61,714 bases of DNA, taken from NCBI GenBank assembly GCA_038320885.1, contig JBBQER010000005.1, positions 1 through 61,714 of the forward strand. The letters are read 5' to 3'. Origin of the DNA: JBBQER01 sp038320885 (GTDB lineage Bacteria > Actinomycetota > Acidimicrobiia > IMCC26256 > PALSA-610). Of the stretch, positions 44,482 to 52,494 are shown piece by piece; the first letter of the stretch is position 1, and each line of letters opens with the position of its first letter. Made by a program: the position numbers and the translations under genes. The notes under the pieces were generated by a model, which had not been told where the DNA came from, did no database searches, and saw only the letters and a program-made list of their open reading frames with translations.

Positions 44482-45029
44482 CGGGCGAGCGACTCCAACG
44501 TCGCGCCCCACGAATCGAGGCCCGGAACCCGAGCGGTCGGATCCTTGGCGCGCTCGTCGGCCCGGCGCAGATCGAGGATCGCTGCGAGGTCGGGATCGTC
44601 GCCGAGCGCGGCGAGGTCGGTGTCGGCGAGCGCGTCCCCCTGCATCGCGAGCGTCTCGACGCTCCGCACGCTGAGCACGTTCCGGTAGCCGGGATCGGTG
44701 GTCACGAGGTAGCGCTTCGCGATCACATGTGCCCCGACCAGGTGTGCGACCCGCTCACCGAACAGCTCACGGACGAGCTCGGCGCCGCGCCGATCGTGGT
44801 CGGTGTGGTCGTCGGGATACACGACGTCGGCGATGTCGTGCACGAGGCCCGCAACCGCCAGCTCGGGATCGTCCGGATGGTCGGCGCGCAGCAGCGCGCC
44901 GCATTGGAGCGCATGCGCAAGGCCGTCGATCTCCGGCTCGTCGCGAACCGTCGCCGCGCGTGCGAGCAGCTCGACGAGCTCGGCGACCGAGCCGATCGAC
45001 GGCTCGCGCCCTTCACCGGAACGTTGCAT
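44478..45029 (-). CDS. PhnZ-like HD-domain protein, possible mixed-valent diiron oxygenase
   Basis: The 183-residue protein keeps the metal ligands expected of the PhnZ/TmpB branch of HD proteins: His39, His64-Asp65, His78, His101 and Asp158. It also has the family's GAHVIAKRYL, DPGY and RADERAKD segments. PhnZ oxidatively cleaves a hydroxyphosphonate C-P bond; relatives act on other substrates, so the activity is not certain. It is the first gene of a coupled pair with an FAD oxidoreductase and is divergent from ilvD. Confidence 0.75.
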   Translation of the reverse strand: MQRSGEGREPSIGSVAELVELLARAATVRDEPEIDGLAHALQCGALLRADHPDDPELAVAGLVHDIADVVYPDDHTDHDRRGAELVRELFGERVAHLVGAHVIAKRYLVTTDPGYRNVLSVRSVETLAMQGDALADTDLAALGDDPDLAAILDLRRADERAKDPTARVPGLDSWGATLESLAR

Positions 45030-45070
45030 TCGCTCATCTTCGCAGAGGACCGGCTGGCTACCCTGACGCC

Positions 45071-46750
45071 ATGGCCGAGAACAACCGCCCCCGCAGTCAC
45101 GAGGTCACCGACGGCGCGGCCCGCGCTCCGGCCCGCGCCATGCTGCGCGCAGTGGGCATGACCGACGCCGACTGGGGCAAGGCCCAGGTCGGGGTGGCGT
45201 CGTCGTGGAACGAGGTGACGCCGTGCAACATGCCGCTCGACCGCCTCGCCAAGCGGGCCAAGGTGGGGGTGCGCGACGCCGGCGGGTTCCCGCTCGAGTT
45301 CGTGACGATCGCCGTTTCCGACGGCATCTCGATGGGCCACGAAGGGATGCGCGGATCGCTCGTCTCGCGCGAGATCATCACCGACTCGGTCGAGTGCGTG
45401 ATGCACGCGGAACGCTTCGACGCGCTCGTTGCGTTTGCCGGTTGCGACAAGAGTCTTCCCGGTATGCTGATGGCCGCGGCGCGCATCAATCTGCCGTCGG
45501 TGTTCCTCTACGGTGGCTCGATCCTGCCCGGCCAGTACAAGGACCAGGCGCTCGACATCGTCAGCGTGTTCGAGGCCGTCGGTGCCTGTGCCGCGGGGAC
45601 GATCACCGAGAACGAGCTCGGTGAGATCGAACGGCGCGCGTGCCCGACCGAAGGGTCGTGTGCCGGCATGTTCACCGCGAACACGATGGCGTCGGTGAGC
45701 GAAGCGATCGGGATGGCATTGCCCGGGAGTGCGTCGCCGGCCGCGGTTGATCGGCGCCGTGATGACTTCGCGTACGAGTCCGGCCGCGCCGTGATGCGGT
45801 TGCTCGAGCTCGATCTCCGGCCCCGGCAGATCATGACCAAGCAAGCGTTCGAGAACGCGATCGCGGTCGTGATGGCGCTCGGCGGTTCGACCAACGCGGT
45901 GCTGCACCTCCTCGCGATCGCCAACGAGGCGCGGGTGGAGCTCGAGCTCGACGACTTCAACCGCATCGGAGCGCGCGTTCCGCACGTCGCCGACATGAAG
46001 CCGCACGGCAAGTACCACATGTTCGATCTCGATCGCGTCGGCGGCGTGCCCGTCGTCATGCAGCAGCTGCTCGACGCCGGTCTGCTCCACGGCGACTGCC
46101 TGACGGTGACCGGTCGCACGATCGCGGAGAACCTGGCCGAGCTCGCGTCGCCGAAGCCCGACGGGTCCGTGGTGCACGAGCTCTCCGATCCGATCCACGA
46201 GCAGGGCGGCATTGCCATCCTCCACGGCTCGCTGGCGCCGAAGGGTTCGGTTGTAAAGGTCGCCGGCATCGACGAGCTGCGTTTCGAAGGGACGGCACGC
46301 GTCTTCGACGGCGAGGACGCCGCGATGGAGGAGATCATCGGCGGCAAGATCAAGCCCGGCGATGTCGTGGTGATCCGTTACGAGGGACCGAAGGGCGGGC
46401 CGGGCATGCGCGAGATGCTTGCCATCACCGGCGCGATGAAGGGCGCCGGGCGCGGCGACGACGCCGCGCTCGTGACCGACGGTCGCTTCTCCGGCGGTTC
46501 CCAGGGATTCTGTGTCGGTCACGTCGCTCCCGAAGCTGTCGACGGCGGCCCGATCGCATTCGTTGCCGACGGCGACACGATCGTCATCGACGCGGTTGCA
46601 CACACGATCGAGCTGCTCGTCGTGGATGCCGAGCTCGCGCGCCGGAAGAAGAACTGGAAGGTCCCCGAACCGCGCTACACGAGCGGGTTTCTCGCCAAGT
46701 ACGCCAAGCTCGCCCAGGGCGCGGAAACCGGCGCTATCACGAACTTCTGA
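45071..46750 (+). CDS. ilvD: Dihydroxy-acid dehydratase
   Basis: This 559-residue Fe-S enzyme makes 2-oxoisovalerate and 2-oxo-3-methylvalerate for Val, Leu and Ile. The cluster cysteines are Cys52 (TPCN), Cys125 (GCDKS) and Cys197 (GSCAGMF), and the C-terminal GRFSGGSQGFCVGHVAPEA is conserved. ATG at 45071. The rest of the pathway, ilvBNC, is 3.5 kb downstream on the same strand. Confidence 0.97.
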   Translation: MAENNRPRSHEVTDGAARAPARAMLRAVGMTDADWGKAQVGVASSWNEVTPCNMPLDRLAKRAKVGVRDAGGFPLEFVTIAVSDGISMGHEGMRGSLVSREIITDSVECVMHAERFDALVAFAGCDKSLPGMLMAAARINLPSVFLYGGSILPGQYKDQALDIVSVFEAVGACAAGTITENELGEIERRACPTEGSCAGMFTANTMASVSEAIGMALPGSASPAAVDRRRDDFAYESGRAVMRLLELDLRPRQIMTKQAFENAIAVVMALGGSTNAVLHLLAIANEARVELELDDFNRIGARVPHVADMKPHGKYHMFDLDRVGGVPVVMQQLLDAGLLHGDCLTVTGRTIAENLAELASPKPDGSVVHELSDPIHEQGGIAILHGSLAPKGSVVKVAGIDELRFEGTARVFDGEDAAMEEIIGGKIKPGDVVVIRYEGPKGGPGMREMLAITGAMKGAGRGDDAALVTDGRFSGGSQGFCVGHVAPEAVDGGPIAFVADGDTIVIDAVAHTIELLVVDAELARRKKNWKVPEPRYTSGFLAKYAKLAQGAETGAITNF

Positions 46751-47533
46751 GTGCCGGAGATCCTGGAGGTCGAATCGGCGCGTCTTCTTCTGGACGCGCG
46801 TGCGCTGCATCGGGAGATCGCGCGGGTGCACGCGCCGGATACGTGGTTCCTGAAGCGGGGCACGACTCCGGCGGCGCTGCGCCACGCGTTGGTCGGCAAT
46901 CAGTTCATCGCAGCCCGGCGCACGGGTAAGCAGATCATCCTCGACACGGCCGCTCCCGACACCCGGCTCGGCGTGCATCTCGGCATGAGCGGTCGGGTGC
47001 TCGTCGACGACGAGGAGGCCGGCGACCCGCTCGTGTACGCCAGCAATCGGCGAGTCGCACTGTGGCATCGCTTCGGCGTGCACTTCGCCGACGGCGGATC
47101 GTTCATGCTGCGTGATCCTCGCCGGCTCGGCGCGGCGGAGCTCGATCCCGACGAGTCCCGGCTCGGCCCCGACGCGCTCACGCTCACCTTCGCCCAGCTC
47201 GATCGTGCGCTCGGCAAACGCAGCGCGCCGATCAAGGCGGTGCTGATGGACCAGGCCCGGGTCGCGGGACTCGGCAACCTGCTTGTCGACGAAACGCTGT
47301 GGCGAGCGGGCATCGATCCGGCGCGACCGGTCGTCGCCATCGGCTCCGACGAGCGGCGCGAGCTGCACCGAGCGATACGCGCGACGCTGCGCGTGCTCGG
47401 CCGGCGCGGCGGATCGCACACGGGCGACATGCCGCGTGACCTCGACATCCCGTGCCCGCGGGATGGAGCCCACCTCATTCGGCGCAAGGTCGGCGGCCGC
47501 ACGACGTATTCGTGTCCGGTGCACCAGCACTGA
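46751..47533 (+). CDS. Fpg/Nei-family DNA glycosylase with atypical zinc finger
   Basis: The 260-residue protein begins PEILEVE (catalytic Pro and Glu), has RRTGKQIIL, HLGMSGRV, AGLGNLLVDETLWRAGI, and the C-terminal GGRTTYSCP with the DNA-contact Arg. It removes oxidised bases and cleaves the AP site. The zinc finger differs: the usual C-x2-C pairs read CPRD and CPVH, so metal binding would be Cys/Asp/Cys/His or lost. The GTG start directly follows the ilvD stop. Confidence 0.88.
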   Translation: MPEILEVESARLLLDARALHREIARVHAPDTWFLKRGTTPAALRHALVGNQFIAARRTGKQIILDTAAPDTRLGVHLGMSGRVLVDDEEAGDPLVYASNRRVALWHRFGVHFADGGSFMLRDPRRLGAAELDPDESRLGPDALTLTFAQLDRALGKRSAPIKAVLMDQARVAGLGNLLVDETLWRAGIDPARPVVAIGSDERRELHRAIRATLRVLGRRGGSHTGDMPRDLDIPCPRDGAHLIRRKVGGRTTYSCPVHQH

Positions 47534-47593
47534 ACGCCGGCCTGTTCGCGTACCGATCGCCGTCCGTCCAACCGTTCGTTGCCTGCTCGTCAG

Positions 47594-48124
47594 ATGCGCC
47601 CCTTACGTTGCGCCGGATGGCCGCTTGCCCCGAGCCGATCCCCGATTCGAACCCGGATCGCGCGAACCGCGCCCTGGTCGGCGTCTCGGGCCTACGCGGT
47701 CGCACGCCGGCTGATCGGTGATCCGTCGGCCGCGGAGGATGTTGCTGCTGAGGCCCTCACTCGCACCTACGTCCACTGGAATCGGGTGCGGGGCTTCGAA
47801 TACCGGGATGCGTGGGTCGCGAGGGTTGCGACCAACCTGGCGATCACGGCCGCCCGCAAGCGACCGTCGCCACGCGAGTCGGTCACCGCGGATCCGAGCG
47901 ACGAGACCACGCTGCGGCTCGCGCTCGTCGCGGCGCTCGACCGCCTGCCCCGCCGTCAACGCGAGGCAGTGGCGCTGCGGTATCTCGCGGATCTCACGAT
48001 CGACGACGTCGCGCTGACGCTCGGCGTGAGCGCGGGGACTGTCAAACAGTCGGTGCACCGCGCGCTGCGGACCCTGCGCGACCAACTCGGGACCGATCTC
48101 GAACCGATCATCGAGGAAGCGTGA
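47594..48124 (+). CDS. ECF-type RNA polymerase sigma factor, N-terminus uncertain
   Basis: Region 2 (YAVARRLIGDPSAAEDVAAEALTR and AWVARVATNLAI) and region 4 (LDRLPRRQREAVALRYL, then VSAGTVKQSVHRALRTL) are clear. Upstream of Ala-Tyr-Ala the frame reads as low-complexity Arg/Pro. Another frame from ATG 47617 encodes a plausible N-terminus (EPIPDSNPDRANRALV) that joins if one base of the GG at 47680-47681 is lost. So the gene is either frameshifted or has a sequencing error, or uses a short start. A following membrane protein, one base after the stop, may be its regulator. Confidence 0.78.
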   Translation: MRPLRCAGWPLAPSRSPIRTRIARTAPWSASRAYAVARRLIGDPSAAEDVAAEALTRTYVHWNRVRGFEYRDAWVARVATNLAITAARKRPSPRESVTADPSDETTLRLALVAALDRLPRRQREAVALRYLADLTIDDVALTLGVSAGTVKQSVHRALRTLRDQLGTDLEPIIEEA

Positions 48125-48125
48125 C

Positions 48126-49703
48126 GTGAATTACGACAAAGGTACATGGAGAGATCACCGCGACGACCTGTTCGACCGCGTGGTGCAACGTGGCCGCGCG
48201 CGCAAGCGTCGGCGCGGGTTCGTCGTGACCGGCGCCTTCCTCGTCGTGCTGCTTGCAGTCGCGGGTGGCATCGCGCTGCCCGATCGTGGCAAGCACACGT
48301 TGCAAGTCACGAACCCGGTTGGAAGCACGACCACGTTGCCGCCCACCCGCTCCGGCGTGCTGCTCATCGGCGACTCGGTGATGCTGCAAGCGAAGCAGGC
48401 GCTGGAAGACACGATTGTCGGCGCGCAGGTCGACGCCGCGCCCGCTCGCCAGTTGCAAGATGCGATCGCGGTGCTCGACGGGGCCAAGAAGGAACATGCG
48501 TTGCCGCCGACGATCGTCATTCACCTCGGCGACAACGGTCCGACCGGGCCCAACGCATACGACCTGGTCGGGGCCGGCCTCAAATCGATTTCGGAGACCG
48601 TCGGATCGCAGTCCGAGTTCTACTTCGTCACGCTCAAATTGCCCCGGAAGTGGGAAACCGACATCAACGGCGCGCTGGATTCGTACGCGGCTCAATTTCC
48701 GAACGTGCACGGGTTGGCCTGGCACGAGTTCGCGTACTCGCATGCCAACTGGTTCCTCGCCGACGGCTTCCATCTCACACCGGTCGGGCAGGAGGCGTAT
48801 GCGACGTTCATTCGTGACGGGATTCGTCCGCCCGTTACGACCTACGCGGATCCCTTCGCCGGTCGCGCGATACCGCAAAGCGGCCTGGCACTGACCGACG
48901 ATGGGAAGTCCGGCGCGAACCAAGGCCCGGCATCGTTCTCGATCAAGCTTCTCGACGATGCCGGGAACGAGCTCGGCGCGCTCCCACGCGCAACGATCGG
49001 GAACGACGTCGGGAACTCCGTGCGTCACGTTCTCGTCGTGACCGACGCCGGTATTCACCTCGAACCGTTGCCCTTCGAGACCGCCGGCGATCTTCCGAGC
49101 GGCTGCATGCCCACTGAGAAGAATCAGGCGCTCGCAGTTGCGTTGTGCGGGACCGGATCAGGCATCAACCTGCTGGGGAATCGCATCCTGGTGAACCACG
49201 GCTCGGGCTGGTCGCAGCTCATCGGGCTCCCGCCGGTCCCGGCGGGCAAGGACCCGCCGGGAGGCCACTGGGGTTGGGCGTCGCCCTCGCCCGACGGACG
49301 CTGGGTCGCGGCCGGATGGTCCGGCGAGTGCGAGGTCCCGACGGGCCTCCTCGTGTCGACAACCGACGGATCCGTGCACGCCATCACCGGTGAAGCCGGC
49401 ACAGCATGGCGCAGCGCACCGGATTCGGGGATCATCGGGTGGGCCGCGGAGGGTTCCGCGATGGGCGCGTTCGGTGAAGGCGACACCGGTTGCGGCCCGC
49501 CGGCGTCCGTTCCGCGGGGTATCTACCTCGTGTCGCCCGATACGGGATCGCGTCGCTTGTTGCTCGCGCTCACACCCTCGCAGGGAGTTCTGACGTGGAG
49601 TGCCGCCGTCGACCGGCGTACAGGGATCCACGGCGAGAGTCCCGACTTCGCGATCACCTATGCCTACGCGCACTTCTTCGATCCGGCGTTGAGCGCCGAT
49701 TAG
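48126..49703 (+). CDS. Membrane-anchored SGNH hydrolase with C-terminal repeat/propeller domain, next to sigma factor
   Basis: The 525-residue protein has a short basic cytoplasmic N-terminus (1-30), one membrane helix (about 31-52), and an SGNH domain. The latter has Ser84 in LIGDSVML, a GDNGP block, and Asp213/His216 in DGFHLTP. A beta-rich C-terminal half contains WVAAGWSGE-type blade motifs. SGNH enzymes act on acyl or acetyl groups, often on the cell wall. Its position one base after a sigma gene suggests it replaces, or doubles as, the anti-sigma factor; that is inference. The frame stays open past the stop into the next fragment. Confidence 0.75.
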   Translation: MNYDKGTWRDHRDDLFDRVVQRGRARKRRRGFVVTGAFLVVLLAVAGGIALPDRGKHTLQVTNPVGSTTTLPPTRSGVLLIGDSVMLQAKQALEDTIVGAQVDAAPARQLQDAIAVLDGAKKEHALPPTIVIHLGDNGPTGPNAYDLVGAGLKSISETVGSQSEFYFVTLKLPRKWETDINGALDSYAAQFPNVHGLAWHEFAYSHANWFLADGFHLTPVGQEAYATFIRDGIRPPVTTYADPFAGRAIPQSGLALTDDGKSGANQGPASFSIKLLDDAGNELGALPRATIGNDVGNSVRHVLVVTDAGIHLEPLPFETAGDLPSGCMPTEKNQALAVALCGTGSGINLLGNRILVNHGSGWSQLIGLPPVPAGKDPPGGHWGWASPSPDGRWVAAGWSGECEVPTGLLVSTTDGSVHAITGEAGTAWRSAPDSGIIGWAAEGSAMGAFGEGDTGCGPPASVPRGIYLVSPDTGSRRLLLALTPSQGVLTWSAAVDRRTGIHGESPDFAITYAYAHFFDPALSAD

Positions 49704-49733
49704 CGCGCCTCGTTCATTCAGGGCAGTGCTGCG

Positions 49734-50003
49734 ATGCGTGCGTTCGTCGATCGCTCCTTCAACAGGCACAAGGGAGAAGCCGCGGCGGGAGCGATCGTCG
49801 TCGACACGATCACCGTGCACGGCACCTCGGCCGACGTGTCGTTCCACGCGCTGTACCAGGGCCGCGAGTCGCCCGCAAACCCCGGACAGATCAATGGAAC
49901 CGCGGTGCTCGAAGACGACACCTGGAAGATCAGCCGCGCCACGTACTGCACGCTGAGCGCCAATGACGGCGAACCCTGTCCGGTGGACCGTTCCGGGGGG
50001 TGA
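49734..50003 (+). CDS. NTF2-like secreted-domain fragment
   Basis: The 89 residues (ATG 49734) contain VDTITVHGTSADVSFHALYQG and TWKISRATYCTLSANDGEPCP, the C-terminal part of a domain I associate with actinobacterial secreted NTF2-like proteins. The similarity extends upstream of the ATG in the same frame (ASFIQGSAAMRAF) to the TAG of the SGNH gene at 49701-49703. It is therefore probably the 3' remnant of a larger gene, or a domain once fused to the SGNH protein. Confidence 0.5.
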   Translation: MRAFVDRSFNRHKGEAAAGAIVVDTITVHGTSADVSFHALYQGRESPANPGQINGTAVLEDDTWKISRATYCTLSANDGEPCPVDRSGG

Positions 50004-50011
50004 GCTGTGTC

Positions 50012-50040
50012 TTGCGCCGGGGCTCGATATCCGTGATAAC
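50012..50040 (+). promoter_or_regulatory. Predicted ilvBNC promoter
   Basis: TTGCGC (50012-50017) and GATAAC (50035-50040) have an exact 17-bp spacer. Transcription would begin near 50047, four bases before the leader ATG. Confidence 0.65.
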
Positions 50041-50050
50041 GTCCGGTTTG

Positions 50051-50086
50051 ATGTCGTCCCCGAACACCCTCATTGTAGTTATGTAG
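50051..50086 (+). CDS. ilv leader peptide, 11 residues
   Basis: The mini-gene encodes MSSPNTLIVVM and ends in TAG. Four consecutive codons specify Leu-Ile-Val-Val, the end products of the downstream operon. Three of them (ATT, GTA, GTT) are codons rarely used in this GC-rich genome, which would make ribosome pausing sensitive to charged tRNA supply. No Shine-Dalgarno is visible, but the predicted transcript start places it at the very 5' end, as a leaderless reading frame. Confidence 0.8.
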   Translation: MSSPNTLIVVM

Positions 50087-50115
50087 CGCACGGCTGCTCT
50101 CACGCGCCCGTGCGC
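50086..50115 (+). other. Leader hairpin after the leader-peptide stop
   Basis: GCGCACGG (50086-50093) pairs perfectly with CCGTGCGC (50108-50115). The left arm starts in the leader stop codon, so a ribosome stalled on the Ile-Val codons would block this stem. It is a candidate switch element; I could not identify the competing antiterminator pairing. Confidence 0.6.
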
Positions 50116-50122
50116 ACTTCCG

Positions 50123-50150
50123 CCCCTCGCCCCGCAGGCGAGGGGTTTTT
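50123..50150 (+). terminator. Intrinsic terminator/attenuator upstream of ilvB
   Basis: CCCCTCGCC (50123-50131) pairs with GGCGAGGGG (50137-50145) around a five-base loop, followed by TTTTT. It lies 50 bp before the ilvB start, downstream of the leader peptide, which is the position of a transcription attenuator. Confidence 0.88.
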
Positions 50151-50200
50151 CGTGCCCGCTTTCGCCATCACAAATCGTGAATCCAGCCGAAGAGGAAACC

Positions 50201-51922
50201 ATGAAGCTGACCGGCGCCCAAGCCCTGATCAAGAGCCTCGAGATGGAAGGCGTGGAGGTCATGTTCGGCCTCCCCGGCGGAGCGATCCTTCCCGTGTACG
50301 ACCCGCTGATCGACTCGTCGATCCGCCACATCCTCGTGCGTCACGAGCAGGGCGCCGGGCACATGGCGTCGGGCTACGCGCAGGCGACCGGCCGACCGGG
50401 TGTCGCGATGGTCACGAGCGGTCCCGCGGCGACCAACATCGTCACGCCGCTGGCCGACGCCTACCTCGACTCGATCCCCATGGTCGTGATCACGGGTCAG
50501 GTTGCGTACAAGTCGATCGGCACCGACGCGTTCCAGGAGTGTGACACCGTCGGCATCACCATGCCGGTCACGAAGCACAACTGGTTGATCTCCGACCCCA
50601 ACGACATCCCGCGCGTCATTCGTGAGGCCTTCCACGTCGCGACCACCGGCCGGCCCGGTCCGGTGCTCGTCGACTTCCCGAAGGACGTCGCGAACATGAC
50701 GATGGAGTGGTACTGGCCGGAGCGCGTCGACCTGCCCGGTTACAAGCCCACAGTGAAGGGCCACCCCAAGCAGATCAAGGACGCGGCGAAGGTCATCCAA
50801 ACCGCGACGCGTCCGGTGATCTACGCGGGCGGCGGGATCCTGAAGGCGAGCGCGTCGGCCGAGCTGCAAGAGTTCGCGGAGCTCACGAACGCACCCGTCG
50901 TCACCACGTTGATGGCGCGCGGCGCGATGCCCGACTCGCACCCGCTGTGTCTCGGCATGCCGGGCATGCACGGGAACTACACAGCAGTCACGTCGATGCA
51001 GAAGTCGGATCTGCTCATCACGCTTGGTGCGCGCTTCGACGACCGCGTGACCGGCGATCCGAAGGCGTTCGCACCCGACGCCAAGGTCATCCACGTGGAC
51101 ATCGACCCCGCCGAGCTCGGGAAGGTGCGTCGCCCCGACGTGCCGATCGTCGGTGACGCCAAGTCGGTCATCACCGAGCTGATCAAGGCTGTGAAGAGCG
51201 AGCACACCAAGCACGGTGCGCCCGACACGTCGGAATGGATCACGCTGCTGAACGAGTGGCAGGACCGCTTCCCGCTGCGGTACCAGCAGCTCGACGGCGG
51301 ACCGCTGAAGCCGCAGTTCGTCGTGGAATCTCTGCGCGCCAACACCCCCGACGACTGCATCCTCGTGGCCGGCGTCGGCCAGCACCAGATGTGGGCGAGC
51401 CAGCTGTGGCAGTTCCGCCACCCGCGCACGTGGATCAACTCCGGCGGCCTCGGCACGATGGGTTACGCCGTTCCCGCCGCGGTCGGTGCGAAGGTCGGCC
51501 GTCCCGATCGGATGGTGTGGGCGATCGACGGCGACGGTTGCTTCCAGATGACCGCGCAGGAGCTCGTGACCGCGAGCTCGGAGCAGATTCCGGTGAAGAT
51601 CGCGATCCTCAACAACGCGTACCTCGGCATGGTGCGCCAGTGGCAGGAGCTCTTCTACGAGGAGCGGTACAGCGAGGTGTACCTGTCGCCCGATCTGCCC
51701 GACTACGTGAAGTGGGCGGAGGCGATGGGTTGTGTCGGCATGCGCGTCGACACCGCCGACGACGTGGTCACGACGATCGAAAAGGCCAACGAGGTGAACG
51801 ACCGTCCGGTCGTGATCGACTTCCGCACCGACTGGCGCGAGAAGGTGTACCCGATGGTGCCCGCGGGCGGGTCGAACGACAACATCATCCTCGGCCCCGA
51901 GTTCGGCGAAGGTGGTCGGTAG
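50201..51922 (+). CDS. ilvB: Acetolactate synthase, catalytic subunit
   Basis: This 573-residue ThDP enzyme joins two pyruvates, or pyruvate and 2-oxobutyrate. FGLPGGAILPVYD with the catalytic Glu in RHEQGAGHMA, the FAD/ThDP domains and the GDGCFQM(T)AQEL ThDP-Mg motif with NNAYLGMVRQWQ are present. ATG 50201 has GAGGA upstream; an in-frame ATG 24 bases earlier is less likely. Expression is probably controlled by the attenuator immediately upstream. Confidence 0.97.
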   Translation: MKLTGAQALIKSLEMEGVEVMFGLPGGAILPVYDPLIDSSIRHILVRHEQGAGHMASGYAQATGRPGVAMVTSGPAATNIVTPLADAYLDSIPMVVITGQVAYKSIGTDAFQECDTVGITMPVTKHNWLISDPNDIPRVIREAFHVATTGRPGPVLVDFPKDVANMTMEWYWPERVDLPGYKPTVKGHPKQIKDAAKVIQTATRPVIYAGGGILKASASAELQEFAELTNAPVVTTLMARGAMPDSHPLCLGMPGMHGNYTAVTSMQKSDLLITLGARFDDRVTGDPKAFAPDAKVIHVDIDPAELGKVRRPDVPIVGDAKSVITELIKAVKSEHTKHGAPDTSEWITLLNEWQDRFPLRYQQLDGGPLKPQFVVESLRANTPDDCILVAGVGQHQMWASQLWQFRHPRTWINSGGLGTMGYAVPAAVGAKVGRPDRMVWAIDGDGCFQMTAQELVTASSEQIPVKIAILNNAYLGMVRQWQELFYEERYSEVYLSPDLPDYVKWAEAMGCVGMRVDTADDVVTTIEKANEVNDRPVVIDFRTDWREKVYPMVPAGGSNDNIILGPEFGEGGR

Positions 51923-51924
51923 TC

Positions 51925-52461
51925 ATGGCGAGCACCACGGCCGGCCACCACATCCTGACGGTGACCGTCGAGAACAAGCCGGGCGTGCTCTCGCGCGTCG
52001 CGGGCCTGTTCTCGCGGCGGGCGTTCAACATCTTCTCGCTCGCGGTCAGCCCGACCGACGACGAGCGATTCAGCCGCATGACGATCGTCGTCGACGCGGA
52101 TTCGGCGCCGCTCGAGCAGATCGTGAAGCAGCTCAACAAGTTGATCCCGGTGATCAAGATCACCGAGGTCGCGCCCGGCGAAGGCGTCGAGCGCGAGTTG
52201 CTCCTCGTCACGGTGCAGGCGGCGCCCGAGGCGCGGGGTCAGGTGACCGAGCTGGCGTCGATCTTCGATGGCAAGATCGTCGACGTCGGCCACGACTCGC
52301 TGACGATTATGGTCGCCGGTCAGTCGGACAAGCTCGACGCGTTCAGCGATCTCGCCAAGCCGTTCGGGATCGTCGAGCTCCAGCGGACCGGCCGGATCGC
52401 GCTGGCGCGCCTCGCCCGCCACCCCTTGAAGCTCCGGTCGGTCAAGACCGCCCGCGCCTAG
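51925..52461 (+). CDS. ilvN: Acetolactate synthase, regulatory subunit
   Basis: The 178-residue protein has the ACT domain (TVTVENKPGVLSRVAGLFSRRAFNI) that binds valine for feedback inhibition, and the C-terminal extension (IVELQRTGRIALAR). Two bases separate it from the ilvB stop. Confidence 0.96.
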   Translation: MASTTAGHHILTVTVENKPGVLSRVAGLFSRRAFNIFSLAVSPTDDERFSRMTIVVDADSAPLEQIVKQLNKLIPVIKITEVAPGEGVERELLLVTVQAAPEARGQVTELASIFDGKIVDVGHDSLTIMVAGQSDKLDAFSDLAKPFGIVELQRTGRIALARLARHPLKLRSVKTARA

Positions 52462-52494
52462 CCTGTCGCCCGCCCGCGCTTCGAGGAGAGAACG

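Noticed and set aside
47636..47665. tRNA T-arm-like TTCGAA sequence on the minus strand
   Set aside because: The five-base stem does not pair and no acceptor, D or anticodon arms are nearby; it lies in sigma-gene coding sequence.
39894..49703. Genome-wide amber recoding, suggested by two TAG codons followed by coding sequence
   Set aside because: TAG is the ordinary stop of pepA, gatB, ilvN and other genes here, so reassignment is unlikely.
50041..50160. T-box riboswitch for the ilv leader
   Set aside because: No T-box sequence or specifier stem was seen; the leader peptide explains the terminator better.
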